From Bin125 sp026705025 (GTDB lineage Bacteria; Chloroflexota; Dehalococcoidia; Bin125): a stretch of DNA of 64,000 bases. Each line of letters begins with the position of its first letter. Position 1 is the first letter of the stretch. The notes under the pieces were generated by a model. It worked only from the letters and a program-made list of their open reading frames with translations, had not been told where the DNA came from and ran no database searches. The DNA lies in contig JAPPBN010000013.1 in the NCBI GenBank assembly GCA_026705025.1, positions 59,941 through 123,940 on the forward strand. Reading direction: 5' to 3'. The translations under genes and the position numbers were made by a program. Positions 54,101 through 62,530 of the stretch are shown here, piece by piece.

Positions 54101-57100
54101 TGAGTGCATAGCCACTGATCTCTACGCGGTTCTTTCCGTCGTCGTCATCCCGAATCCGGATACTTCCGGTCTTGGGGAAATAGGTGATCGTCAGTGCTTC
54201 ACCCTCCCGAGTCTCTCGGGACAGCGTGAGCACAATCTTGCCGACATTGTTCGGTCCGCCGTTGGACACCACAACGCGGATCACGTTCGTATCTTCCGCT
54301 GCTGTTCCTGTCAGTGTGAAGTGGTCCAGCACGACACTGTTGTCTTCCAGATCCAGGTCGAAGAGAGAAGCCGCGGCCAGCTCCTGGTCTAGCGTGATGG
54401 TGACCGTGTCGCCTTCGACGGTTCCCGACACTGGTACTGGCGCCGTGTCGGTCCGATTGTCGACGGTGATCGCGAAGGACTCCGTCCGGTTACCGGACGG
54501 GTCGGCGATTCCCCCGGTTGATGGCTGCATGTAAGAAATTGAGGCTGACTCGTCCTCGGCCAGCGGCCGCGACAGGGTCAACTCAATCGAGGCGTCTACG
54601 TACGACACGGCGGTCGCCGTTGCCCCCGGATCTGCCGAGATGCTCAATGCGCTCCCCGTCAGGCTCGAGCCATCGTCCAGCGACTGATCGAACCCGATCG
54701 TCACTGTGGATCCGTCACCTGTTGCAGAGATCGCCCGCGGAGCGACATCAGTCTGGTTGGTCACGGATTTTGAGAAGCCTGGTATCTCCGAAGCGTCGGA
54801 CGCTGTCAAAGGAGAATCCGAGGGCGCCGTGTAGGTCAACGTGTACGCCGCGCCTTCGCTCAGCGCTCGGTCGAGGGTGAGGTCGACCGTCATGGCGTTG
54901 ACCGTCACCTCGCTGACGACGGGCTGATCCGCCCCCAGAGAGAAGGCAGAGGTTGCGGGCGTGGAGTTGGCGTCCAACGATCTGGAGAAGGACACCACGA
55001 TCGCTTGCCCGTTACCGACGATTGAGCGCAGCAGTGGCTCGGGCGTCTCATTCGTGACTTCGACTTCGTCAAATGCTGACACCGCCAGCTCGTGACCGTC
55101 GCGCTTCAACTTGACGTCGTCCGCCGCGGAGTACGTCACGGAGACGTCTTCGTCGTGCTGGAGCGCAGTTGACAGCGTGAGGTTCACCGTGTCGTCGTCG
55201 ATATCGACTCCGCTCACGACGATCTCGCCTGGAGCGATGCTGAAATCTGCCTTGGGTGGGACGGAGGTCTCATCCAGGTCGCGATCAAACGTCAGAACGA
55301 CCGTGTGTCCATTTGCTCTCCCGCTCACCGGTCTTGGCACGCCGTCGGCATGGTTGGTCACTGGCTGAACCGACCAGGCAGCCGTCTTCCACTCGCCATC
55401 GAGACTCTGCAGGGCGGAGGCCGTGGCGTCGCTCGGCGGTTGGTAACTGACGCTGACCGTCTCATTGAGGTCTGCTAGTGGACTCAGGGTCAGCTCGATG
55501 CTGGATCCGTTGATCTTGACCGATTCAACCACGGCCGAGGTGCTGCCGATGAGAGTGAATGTCGATGCGGCGGGAGTGCCAGCTGAGGTCGCCAGCAAGG
55601 CATGGGACATGACAATCGTCAAGGTCCGCCCGGCGGCGTCCACAGACGCTGAACGAAATGTCGGCGTCGGATCTTCGGTGTTGTTCGTCGCCCCGAGTTC
55701 CACAAACGAGTCGACCAGCAGCGAACTGCCTGCTCGTTTGAGCGGCGTCTCGGCCGGCTGTGTGTAGCCAACCGTGATCGAATCACGATGCGTGATTTCT
55801 GGATCGACGGTGAGAGTCAGCGTCTTGCCCTCGATAGAGATACCGGAAACGGTCGCCGCGACTCCGCCGAGCGCGAACGTGGAAGGCGCGGGCTCCGACT
55901 GGTTGTCCAACTGGCGATCAAACGTGATCTCGACCTGGTCGGCGGTGGCCGTCGCGGAGAGCGGACGGGGCTTGCCGTCGGTGCTGTTGGTGACCGGCTG
56001 CCCGCTGAATGCCTCGACCACTTTCTGGTGGGCGAGCGACCGCAGTCTTGGTTCGGATTCCTCTTCGGGGGGCGTGTAGCTCACCACAATCACCTGACCC
56101 AAATCAGCCAGGGGCGCCAGCCCCAGAGTCACGCCGCTGCCTGAGACCGTGACCGACGAGACCGAGGCAGTTGTGCCCGACAACGAGAATGAAGACGCTG
56201 CAGGCGTTCCCTCGGCTGTCGCGTCGAGCGGGAGCGTGAAGTTGATGGTGAGTCTGGTCCCGTCGGCCGAGGTCTCGGCCCGGCTGAACTCGGGAACCGG
56301 CGCCGACGTCCTGTTGGTCACGGGCTGACTGCGAAACGCGTCCGCGTCGCGGTTGTTGCGCGCCTCAATCCTGGGCGGTGAGTCGGGCACCGAATAGGAC
56401 ACCGTGATCGAGGAATCGACGGTCACCGCGGGCGAGAGCGTCAGGGTGACCACAGAGCCCTCGAACGCCGCCGCTGTCACCGTGATCGCGACTTCGCCGG
56501 CGATCGTGAACGCCGAGGCCGGGGCGATGGCCTTGAGCGGCAGATCGAACGTGATTGTGAGGAGCGAACCGTCTACCGCCGCTTCGCTGAACGCCGGCTT
56601 CCGGTCGGGCGTGCTGCTCTTGAACTGGAACGAGAAGACGTCAGCGACGTTGTGCGCGCCGTCCAGTTGCCTGAGCGGCGACTGGTTCGGTTCGAGATAG
56701 CTCAGCGTGTACGTGGGCGAGTCACGGCTGTGGAGGATGCCATCGAGTGTCAGGGTGACGGTCTGCCCCGAGACGGTCACGTCGTCCACGGCCGGAACAT
56801 TCTGAACGCCGCCGATCGTGAAGGCGCTCGCGTCAGGGACGCTGTCCTCATCGAGTTGCTCGCTGAAGGTCAACGTGACGACCTCGTACAGCGCGGAGAC
56901 CGTTTGCAGGGTGGGCGGACCGTCGACGTTGTTGGTCACCGAGCGCGCGGGCCAGCTCTCCACCAGTTGGTTGCCCTGATTGAGGTCGGCAAGCGGATAG
57001 TCGGCGTTGGCGCGGCGCCGATCGTACGCGAGCGTTACGGACTCGCCCTCGGTGATCGCCTGACTGCGGCTCAATTGGATGTCGAGCCGGTTGCGCGAGT

Positions 57101-57683
57101 CCGAGCGCCGCAACAGATCATTGACCGGTCGCGTGACGCCATCCACCGAGACCGTGAAGGCGGAGAAGTCGGACCACTGATAGCTGAGATCGGCGATCGC
57201 TTCGCAGAAGGTGACGTAGATGTATCGACCAGTGGCGTCTGATGCGATCGAGTCGATCCGGGGCGCTGCGTCGGTACGGTTGACGACGCTCTGGTCCGAG
57301 AACTCCTCGATCGTTCCCCCACCGACGCCGATCAGGGAGGAACTCACTGGCGAGAAGCCAACGCTGACGCTCTCGTCGCTGCAATCGACATCCGGGACCG
57401 CTTCCGTCAGGGTCAGCGTGACAACGGCACCGACGACTTCGGCGGAAGACACGGAGACGGATTCCTCGCCGTGCTTGACGGCGAACTCCGACGCCACTGC
57501 GGTGCTGGAGGCGGTCAGGGATTCTGAGAAGGTGATGGTCAGCGTTGACCCGTCGACGCTGCTCGAATCAATGTCGGGTGCGCCCTGTGCTAACCCGACA
57601 TGTATCGAAACGAGAACCGAACAGGCGCACAGCGTCAATCCGGCTGCTCGGGGCAGCCGGACTCTGAGACCGCAGGCGGTCAT
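51087..57683 (-). CDS. Giant secreted SwmB-like beta-sandwich repeat protein
   Basis: The 2198-residue protein has an N-terminal signal (GLTLCACSVLVSIHVGLAQGA) and then about 18-19 tandem ~95-residue domains. Each follows VTLTFDQ-LD--S-P--SAF-- ... V-VSG-TVTLTL ... V-VSYT-P ... and closes with a VTN-T-like strand (QPVTNRTS, SVTNQTD, VDNRTD, VANLLN). This is the SwmB/Ig-like pattern seen in cell-surface and adhesion proteins. The last ~170 residues are a different domain with a conserved-looking CVMNLATGDW. No LPXTG or C-terminal membrane segment is seen. Start codon lacks a clear site. Probably extracellular or wall-associated. Confidence 0.75.
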   Translation of the reverse strand: MTACGLRVRLPRAAGLTLCACSVLVSIHVGLAQGAPDIDSSSVDGSTLTITFSESLTASSTAVASEFAVKHGEESVSVSSAEVVGAVVTLTLTEAVPDVDCSDESVSVGFSPVSSSLIGVGGGTIEEFSDQSVVNRTDAAPRIDSIASDATGRYIYVTFCEAIADLSYQWSDFSAFTVSVDGVTRPVNDLLRRSDSRNRLDIQLSRSQAITEGESVTLAYDRRRANADYPLADLNQGNQLVESWPARSVTNNVDGPPTLQTVSALYEVVTLTFSEQLDEDSVPDASAFTIGGVQNVPAVDDVTVSGQTVTLTLDGILHSRDSPTYTLSYLEPNQSPLRQLDGAHNVADVFSFQFKSSTPDRKPAFSEAAVDGSLLTITFDLPLKAIAPASAFTIAGEVAITVTAAAFEGSVVTLTLSPAVTVDSSITVSYSVPDSPPRIEARNNRDADAFRSQPVTNRTSAPVPEFSRAETSADGTRLTINFTLPLDATAEGTPAASSFSLSGTTASVSSVTVSGSGVTLGLAPLADLGQVIVVSYTPPEEESEPRLRSLAHQKVVEAFSGQPVTNSTDGKPRPLSATATADQVEITFDRQLDNQSEPAPSTFALGGVAATVSGISIEGKTLTLTVDPEITHRDSITVGYTQPAETPLKRAGSSLLVDSFVELGATNNTEDPTPTFRSASVDAAGRTLTIVMSHALLATSAGTPAASTFTLIGSTSAVVESVKINGSSIELTLSPLADLNETVSVSYQPPSDATASALQSLDGEWKTAAWSVQPVTNHADGVPRPVSGRANGHTVVLTFDRDLDETSVPPKADFSIAPGEIVVSGVDIDDDTVNLTLSTALQHDEDVSVTYSAADDVKLKRDGHELAVSAFDEVEVTNETPEPLLRSIVGNGQAIVVSFSRSLDANSTPATSAFSLGADQPVVSEVTVNAMTVDLTLDRALSEGAAYTLTYTAPSDSPLTASDASEIPGFSKSVTNQTDVAPRAISATGDGSTVTIGFDQSLDDGSSLTGSALSISADPGATATAVSYVDASIELTLSRPLAEDESASISYMQPSTGGIADPSGNRTESFAITVDNRTDTAPVPVSGTVEGDTVTITLDQELAAASLFDLDLEDNSVVLDHFTLTGTAAEDTNVIRVVVSNGGPNNVGKIVLTLSRETREGEALTITYFPKTGSIRIRDDDDGKNRVEISGYALTNLNDEPPVVESAMLDGTSLVVTFDQELDADSTPDVSAFSLSADGPAISTASIAGAVLTLTLATTAIEDAEYQLTYTSPVTDRIRDPTGNDAVGFSRDVDNVTDYAPTPVSIKTNQAGTEVTVRFDQAVLIPNTFDKTSFSFDTDEQIHSVIVDPNVRGSDQLILILESNSAIREGAVINLEYKPPTSGGLRDDDAGNLLESFTEPVNNTVDVAPLLTEATVNRDSVSLRFDQPLDTDHVPPANCDQLPIQSERAACHEVPDIAWFRITRDATEELEVEEVKVSGSVVELVLRNTVSRNAVITLAYARESLADGTYNLRDTSMPHHPVASFGPIQVTNLTAAAALEVAFDRLRPDRIEVSFDGPLSKTATDGRSLVTVSVDETPVDVESVNTDGSNLTLKLKQPVTECAPVSLTYVPGDAPLLDIDGREVVAFAFQVANLLNPQWGLSCLQSDVGALQLTFTDLSLLQRQGFEWQLTVNEQDRAFRTEESERALLLRPAKSICEGDITIVRYSSDLSPDRFQLERTIRVAAPCALSASADGERLSITFDGQLDGSPADLSGFSISGRASLEAVEGVEEQVLKLRLTPPGLPEGDKAEISYEGDSLIRGELTVGPFVLPVLDRTAPPQLESAFALNTSVFLTFDQPLIERSVPASRFILSGPGIDSHVSSVSLTGSSVYLELSDQLPDDPDLFGLVYLAATRGGLAGLTGSRVPDSVFLVRNFTETPPTVLSAEADALKIRLVFDQEVEPVGALPSDFSVVAGHRAIAVESLSWSSRSVVLTLAERVTSLDTVVVRYAPGDGRSIRDRSNRKLEAFEFQTENLTSAPISIAERVAEAELRASSGTTTFAHELVRGFASLEGIRVSLASGSGWTRVARADLQVSVDASRIGAASARIEVAPIDHLVAMLEQLETGASSCWNPDASDRFTAWWIGASDPHGVPAEDRIRVIFTGVFDPFHTARICVMNLATGDWRVHRPGRPVVAPALVLIHEIPVTISRDQLSLAG

Positions 57684-57712
57684 TCACTCGCGATGCGCTC
57701 GCGCCAGCGGGG

Positions 57713-58510
57713 TCAACGGCCGGTCCAGTTCGGCGGACGCTTTTCCACGAATGCGCGCGGGCCCTCTTTTGCGTCGTCGGAGTTGAGCACTGTGCGGCTG
57801 ACCCACTGGCCGACGCGGTACGACTCGTCGATTTGCAATTGCCGCCACTGGTGGGCCATGAACTTCGTGCCCTCGACGGCGAGCGGGGCGTTGGCGGCGA
57901 TCATCTCGGCGATCTCGATCGCCCGCGGCATCAATGCGTCGGGCTCGAGGATTTCGCGAATCAAGCCCATGCGCAGTGCGTCGTCGGGCGAGACGCGGTC
58001 GGCGGTCAGCATGATGTACAGCGCATCGCCGATCGGCAGCATCCGCGCCAGGTGGTGGATGGCGTAGCCGGGCATGATCCCGCGCTGGACTTCGAACAGG
58101 CCGAAGAACGCCTCGGAAGACGCGATGCGGATATCGCAATCGAGCGCTCGCTCAAGTCCTCCGGCGATACAAAGACCGTTGATCGCAGCGATGAACGGCT
58201 TGCGCGCTCGAGAGAAGGGCATTGACTCCTTGTAGTCGTAGCCCATCGTGTTGCGCTCGCCCTCGCGAGCCTGGTTCTGTTCGTTCATCTCTTTGAGGTC
58301 GGCCCCGGCCGAGAAGGCGCGGCCAGCTCCGGTCAGGATGCCCACGCGCATGTTGGGATCTGCTTCGAGGTCCGCCACGGCTTCGCGTGTCAGACGCCGC
58401 AGATCGCCGCCCAGCGCGTTCAGCCGGTGCGGCCGGTTCATTGTCAGGACGGCGTAGTGGTCGAACTTCTCGTAGATCAGGTCCGGACCGTCGCTTGCGG
58501 TCTCTGCCAT
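57713..58510 (-). CDS. Enoyl-CoA hydratase/isomerase (crotonase) family protein
   Basis: The 265-residue protein has crotonase features: TMNRPHRLNALGG, the oxyanion-hole GRAFSAGADLKEM, and the substrate-binding GLFEVQRGIMPGYAIHHLARML. The Glu in FEVQRGI corresponds to one catalytic glutamate; the second is less clear. It likely hydrates or isomerises an acyl-CoA. It lies 29 nt upstream of the giant gene and 10 nt after an SDR gene on the same strand, so the three could share a transcript. Confidence 0.88.
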   Translation of the reverse strand: MAETASDGPDLIYEKFDHYAVLTMNRPHRLNALGGDLRRLTREAVADLEADPNMRVGILTGAGRAFSAGADLKEMNEQNQAREGERNTMGYDYKESMPFSRARKPFIAAINGLCIAGGLERALDCDIRIASSEAFFGLFEVQRGIMPGYAIHHLARMLPIGDALYIMLTADRVSPDDALRMGLIREILEPDALMPRAIEIAEMIAANAPLAVEGTKFMAHQWRQLQIDESYRVGQWVSRTVLNSDDAKEGPRAFVEKRPPNWTGR

Positions 58511-58520
58511 CGTTGGTCCC

Positions 58521-59306
58521 CTACAGGTCGGCGAGGATGTCGCGCATTTCGCGGTCGTCGACGATGTTCCCGGTGTAGGACGAGGGCTGGCTGGCGATCC
58601 AGACGCTGGCGGCCGCCATCCAGTCGGCCGACTCGAACTCGGTCTGCGGGTTGTCGGGCGTCGTCAGCGCATACCAGTGGCCCGGCGTCTTGATCAGGTA
58701 GCGCAAGGTGAGCACGTTGCAAGCAATCTGGTACTGCTGCAGCTCCATCGCCCAGCCATGCGTGATCCGCTCCAATCCGGCCTTGACCATGCCGTAGAAC
58801 TGTCCGCCTTCGCGCACGTCATCGTACGGGCCTGGTCCGGGGAAGTCGGCCGCTCCCGACGAAATGTTTATGATGTCGCCGCCCGACTGCTTCATGTGCT
58901 CGACCGCGTACTTGGCCAGCAGCACCGGACCGCGCAGGTCGAGTTGCCAGATCAGGTCGATGTGTCGGTCCTGGACCGACTCCAGGGTGCCCGGCACCAG
59001 CACCGCGGCGTTGTTGATCAGTATGTCGAGTCCGCCCAGCTCCGAGGCGGTCGTGTCGATCGCTCGTACGATCGAGTCGGGGTCGCGTACGTCGAGTCGC
59101 ACCGGCACCGCGTGCCCGCCGGCCTCGCGGATCTCCTCGGCGACGGTCCGGATCGTGCCGGGCAGGCGCGGATCGGGAGAAGCTTCGTCCGAGCGGGCGG
59201 CAACCGCCACCGCCGCGCCGTGCGCAGCGAGCCCCCGTGCGATGTCGGCGCCGATGCCCCGACTGGAACCGGTGACGAGCGCCTTTCGACCATCCAGCAG
59301 ACCCAT
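58521..59306 (-). CDS. Short-chain dehydrogenase/reductase
   Basis: The 261-residue protein has the cofactor loop VTGSSRGIGADIARG, NNAAVL, catalytic Ser in NISSGAADF and YxxxK (YGMVK). A DDVREGGQ insertion comes just before the Tyr. The longer frame to 59423 lacks a start signal; ATG 59306 has GGGAGGG at a good distance. Co-directional with the enoyl-CoA hydratase 10 nt downstream, suggesting a shared catabolic role. Confidence 0.88.
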   Translation of the reverse strand: MGLLDGRKALVTGSSRGIGADIARGLAAHGAAVAVAARSDEASPDPRLPGTIRTVAEEIREAGGHAVPVRLDVRDPDSIVRAIDTTASELGGLDILINNAAVLVPGTLESVQDRHIDLIWQLDLRGPVLLAKYAVEHMKQSGGDIINISSGAADFPGPGPYDDVREGGQFYGMVKAGLERITHGWAMELQQYQIACNVLTLRYLIKTPGHWYALTTPDNPQTEFESADWMAAASVWIASQPSSYTGNIVDDREMRDILADL

Positions 59307-59423
59307 CTCGTCCCTCCCTTCGCTCGCAGGCAGCGAGCGCAGACTAGCACGAGGCTCGACTGATGGTTCGTCATCATGCGGACCGTCGCGGCAGGGCCGG
59401 GGCAGGGGCACAGTTCGGCCCAA

Positions 59424-60647
59424 TCAAAACGCCATCCACCACGGAACAGCCAGGACATCGGGCCCGATCCACTCGGCCCGCTCGCCGTCGTAGAGCAGCA
59501 GCCCCGGCAGGCTGCGCTCCGGATACTCGCCGATGAACGTGCGGAGATGCTTCGTGTCGGACAGCCGGGTCCGTCTGCTGGACTTGACTTCAATCGGCAG
59601 CAGTCGGCCGCCCGACTCGATCACGAAGTCGACCTCTTCACCGAGCGTCGATCTCCAGAAGAAGAGCTCGCCGGAGCTTGATCCGCTGTCGCGCCATGCC
59701 AGGAGATCCTGCAGCACCAGGTTCTCCAGGAGAGCGCCCTGCGGCTCCGGCTGTTGACTCAGATGCCAGGCGATGCCGCTGTCGCTCCAGTAGATCTTGG
59801 GCGACTTGATCAGTCGTTTGTTGCGGTTGACCGCATAGGCGGGCAGCCGAACCAGCAAGTACGAGGTCTCCAGAAGGTTGAGGTAACGGTGCACCGTGGG
59901 CTGCGCCATCCCGATGTCGCGCCCCAGGGCGGTCTGGTTCACCAGTTGTCCCACGCGCAGGGAGACGGCCTGCATCAGTCTGCGAAAGTCGGGCAACGCG
60001 GAGATGTTCGACAGGCTCTGCAGGTCGCGTTCGAGATAGGTACGCACGTAACCGTCGAACCAGATTGCACGTTCCCGGTCGGTGCGCATCTGGATCGCCG
60101 CCGGAGGGAAGCCGCCGCGGCGGGCCAGGGCGCGCCAATCATCCTTGGGCAAGTTTTGCGCGCCGAGCATCTCCAGCCAGTCTTGCGGCGGGGCTTCGAA
60201 GAACTGGTCCCAGACGCCGCAGCGGGCGAGTCCCAGCTGTTCCGTGCGGGTCATCGGCCAGAGCGTCAGGTAGCTCGCGCGGCCGGCCAGGGTTTCCGAG
60301 ACGCTCTTCATGAGCAGCAGATTGGCGGAGCCGGTGAGCAGAAATCGGCCTGCCGCCCGGCGCTCATCGATCTCTCGTTTGATGGCGAGCATCAGTTGTG
60401 GTTCGCGCTGTACCTCGTCGATGGTGACGGGCTGCGGACCAGCGAGAATCTGCTCCGGCTCGGTGCGCGCGGCTCCGAGCGCTTCCGCGTCGTCGAGGGT
60501 GATGTAGCGACGCTCAGCGCCCTGGAGCTCACGTACGAGCGTGCTCTTGCCGGTCTGCCGCGCACCGGTCACGACGACGCTCGGCATTAGCCGCAGGTGC
60601 TCGGCGAGACTGTCCGCCACGAGCCGGGGAAGCGCATCTTGCGTCAT
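59424..60647 (-). CDS. AAA+ ATPase with DUF4143 domain
   Basis: The 407-residue protein has an N-terminal ATPase with Walker A VVVTGARQTGKSTLV and Walker B PVTIDEVQREPQ, followed by the DUF4143 C-terminal half (LSNISALPDFRRLMQAVS, a winged-helix TALGRDIGMAQPTVHRYLNLLE, and VDFVIESGGRLLPIEVKSS, a PD-(D/E)xK-like core). Family function unknown. ATG 60647 starts 5 bp from the first 22-bp operator repeat; its promoter TTGTCA-N17-TATCAT lies within repeats 1 and 2. Confidence 0.88.
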   Translation of the reverse strand: MTQDALPRLVADSLAEHLRLMPSVVVTGARQTGKSTLVRELQGAERRYITLDDAEALGAARTEPEQILAGPQPVTIDEVQREPQLMLAIKREIDERRAAGRFLLTGSANLLLMKSVSETLAGRASYLTLWPMTRTEQLGLARCGVWDQFFEAPPQDWLEMLGAQNLPKDDWRALARRGGFPPAAIQMRTDRERAIWFDGYVRTYLERDLQSLSNISALPDFRRLMQAVSLRVGQLVNQTALGRDIGMAQPTVHRYLNLLETSYLLVRLPAYAVNRNKRLIKSPKIYWSDSGIAWHLSQQPEPQGALLENLVLQDLLAWRDSGSSSGELFFWRSTLGEEVDFVIESGGRLLPIEVKSSRRTRLSDTKHLRTFIGEYPERSLPGLLLYDGERAEWIGPDVLAVPWWMAF

Positions 60648-60651
60648 GCTG

Positions 60652-60739
60652 TGAATGATAATCATGCAGACTCTGAATGACAATCATTCTTGGTGTGAAT
60701 GATTGTCATGCGGATCGTGAATGATTATCATTCACACCG
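60652..60739. promoter_or_regulatory. Four-copy 22-bp palindromic operator array with divergent promoters
   Basis: TGAATGAT-type units start at 60652, 60674, 60696 and 60718, exactly 22 bp apart (two helical turns). Unit 4 is a perfect 17-bp palindrome TGAATGATTATCATTCA. The core AATGATTATCATT resembles Fur/DtxR-type iron boxes. The leftward ATPase promoter is TTGTCA (60678-60683 complement), 17 nt, TATCAT (60655-60660 complement); the rightward one is TTCACA (60731-60736), 16 nt, TACACT (60753-60758). Confidence 0.75.
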
Positions 60740-60764
60740 AGGCTTCAAGTCCTACACTGCCTGA

Positions 60765-61478
60765 ATGAGCAGTCCAGCCGCCGTCTCTTCGTTACGTCTG
60801 ATCCACCTCCCAGGCGGCACGTTCATCATGGGCGCCGATGACCGGCGCAGCGACGAGCGTCCAGCCCATCCGGTCAATCTCGGACCGTTCTTCGCCGCCG
60901 ACCGACCGGTCAGCAACGACGAGTATGCGGCGTTCGTCGAACACACCGACGCCCTACCGCCGCCGTTCTGGCCGCAGGACGGGTTCCGCATCCCCGATGC
61001 GCCCGTCGTGGGCATCTCCTGGCACGATGCGGTCGCCTACTGCGAGTGGCTCTCAACACAGACCGACACACGCGTTCGGCTGCCGACCGAGGCGGAACGC
61101 GAGTACGCCGCTCGGGGCGGGCTGGCGGAGGCAGACTGGCCCGAGCCCAACGTGTGTTGGCCTGAGGCAACGGCTCGGGCGTCGGTCGCCTCAGCGGAGC
61201 ATCCGCACGTGCCGCTGGACGCCTGCCGCAACCGCTTCGGTCTGTACTGCATGGCCGACAACGTGCATGAGTGGTGCTCCGACTGGTACGACCGCAGCTA
61301 CTACGACGTCTCGCCACGGGCCGAACCTGCCGGACCGGTCAGCGGCATGCGGCGCGCCAGCCGCGGCGGCTCCTGGCGGCACCGAATCAAGTTCACACGG
61401 GTCAGCGCCCGCTCCAGCCTGTCGCCCAGCTACCGCTACAACGACTACGGCTTCCGCATCTATGCGGACGCGGTGTGA
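60765..61478 (+). CDS. SUMF1/FGE-fold protein without the catalytic cysteines
   Basis: The 237-residue protein has the formylglycine-generating-enzyme sulfatase-modifying fold: FIMGADDRRSDERPAHPV, VGISWHDAVAYCEWLS, RLPTEAEREYAARGG, DNVHEWCSDWYD and SRGGSWRHR ... YGFRI. True FGEs have two Cys after the GGSW region; here that stretch is RHRIKFTRVSARSS, with none. It is therefore not expected to make formylglycine; roles such as ligand binding are known for related folds. The ATG is 6 nt after TACACT, so the mRNA is likely leaderless. MetE-like gene follows after 18 nt. Confidence 0.85.
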   Translation: MSSPAAVSSLRLIHLPGGTFIMGADDRRSDERPAHPVNLGPFFAADRPVSNDEYAAFVEHTDALPPPFWPQDGFRIPDAPVVGISWHDAVAYCEWLSTQTDTRVRLPTEAEREYAARGGLAEADWPEPNVCWPEATARASVASAEHPHVPLDACRNRFGLYCMADNVHEWCSDWYDRSYYDVSPRAEPAGPVSGMRRASRGGSWRHRIKFTRVSARSSLSPSYRYNDYGFRIYADAV

Positions 61479-61496
61479 ATAGCTGAGGAGACCGTC

Positions 61497-62507
61497 ATGC
61501 CGATCCGCACGACCGTCGTCGGCTCCTGGCCGATTCCGTTTGGCCAGCGACTGGAGCTCAAGCGCTACTACGCCGGCGAACTCTCCGACGAAGAGGCCAG
61601 CGGCGTCCTGCAGACCGCCGCCCGAATCGCCATGGACGAGCAGATCGCCTGCGGCCTCGACCAGATCATGGGCGGCGAAGTCTTCGCCCCCGATTTCCTG
61701 CATCACATTCCGCCGCGGCTCGGTGGGCTGGAGACGCTCGCGCCGCGGGTTACCTCCAAAGGACAGCAAGGTGTCGGACGTTACCGCGTGGTCGGCAAGG
61801 TGACCGCGCCTCGCGGCACCGGACACGCGAAAGCCTGGCGACGCGAGCGCGAAATCGAGCCTCGGCTGGACAAGGCCTCCGTGCCCTCTCCCTTGACCAT
61901 CGGCGGCGGATTCGTCGTTGACGACGAGGCAAGCGAGTCCGGGCACATGAACGATCTGATCGAGGTTGTCCAGGACGAGATCGCCGACATGGTCGGCAAC
62001 GGACTGCAGGAAATCCAGCTAGACGCGCCTGGTGAGGCGATCAACCTGGTCTCCGGGCGCGAAGCCGCCGATGCACTGCTCTCGCTGGTCAGAGAGCCGC
62101 TCGAGCCCGCCTCTGGCATCACCAGGACGATCCACTTCTGCCTCGGGGACATCGCCCGCAAACCGTCGATCGAGGTGCAGAACCTGCGCGCGTTGATCCC
62201 CTTCATCCAGCAACTCGACGGCGTCGTCGACCGCGTCCACGTCGAGTGTTCCTACTCCGGACAATGGGAGGAACACGGGCTGCTTGCCGAGCTTCCCGAG
62301 AGCATGCAGATCATCGCCGGCATCGCCGACGTCAAGTCGAGGCCCGCCCCGGTGACCGAACTGCGCGAGAAGATCGAACAACTCGCGGACGTGATTCCTC
62401 CGGAGCGACTGTTGGTGTCGACCAGCTGCGGCGTCGGCCGCGTTCCGCACGACGAAGCGATCCGGCTAATGCGCAACCTGGTCAAAGCCGCAGCGCCGGT
62501 CGACTAA
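61497..62507 (+). CDS. MetE-like cobalamin-independent methyltransferase domain protein
   Basis: The 336-residue protein matches the C-terminal barrel of methionine synthase (UROD/MetE-like): IRTTVVGSWPIPFG start, DEIADMVGNGLQEIQLDAPGEA, HVECSYSGQWEEHGLL and the C-terminal VSTSCGVGRVPHDEAI. It lacks the N-terminal MetE half. Such short proteins transfer methyl groups from folate, methylcobalamin or other donors; the exact substrate is not clear. Zinc ligands are plausible (Cys in VECSYSG and SCGVG). GAGGAG before the start at the end of the upstream gene. Confidence 0.85.
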   Translation: MPIRTTVVGSWPIPFGQRLELKRYYAGELSDEEASGVLQTAARIAMDEQIACGLDQIMGGEVFAPDFLHHIPPRLGGLETLAPRVTSKGQQGVGRYRVVGKVTAPRGTGHAKAWRREREIEPRLDKASVPSPLTIGGGFVVDDEASESGHMNDLIEVVQDEIADMVGNGLQEIQLDAPGEAINLVSGREAADALLSLVREPLEPASGITRTIHFCLGDIARKPSIEVQNLRALIPFIQQLDGVVDRVHVECSYSGQWEEHGLLAELPESMQIIAGIADVKSRPAPVTELREKIEQLADVIPPERLLVSTSCGVGRVPHDEAIRLMRNLVKAAAPVD

Positions 62508-62530
62508 CCCCAACCACTGAGGAGAACAAC

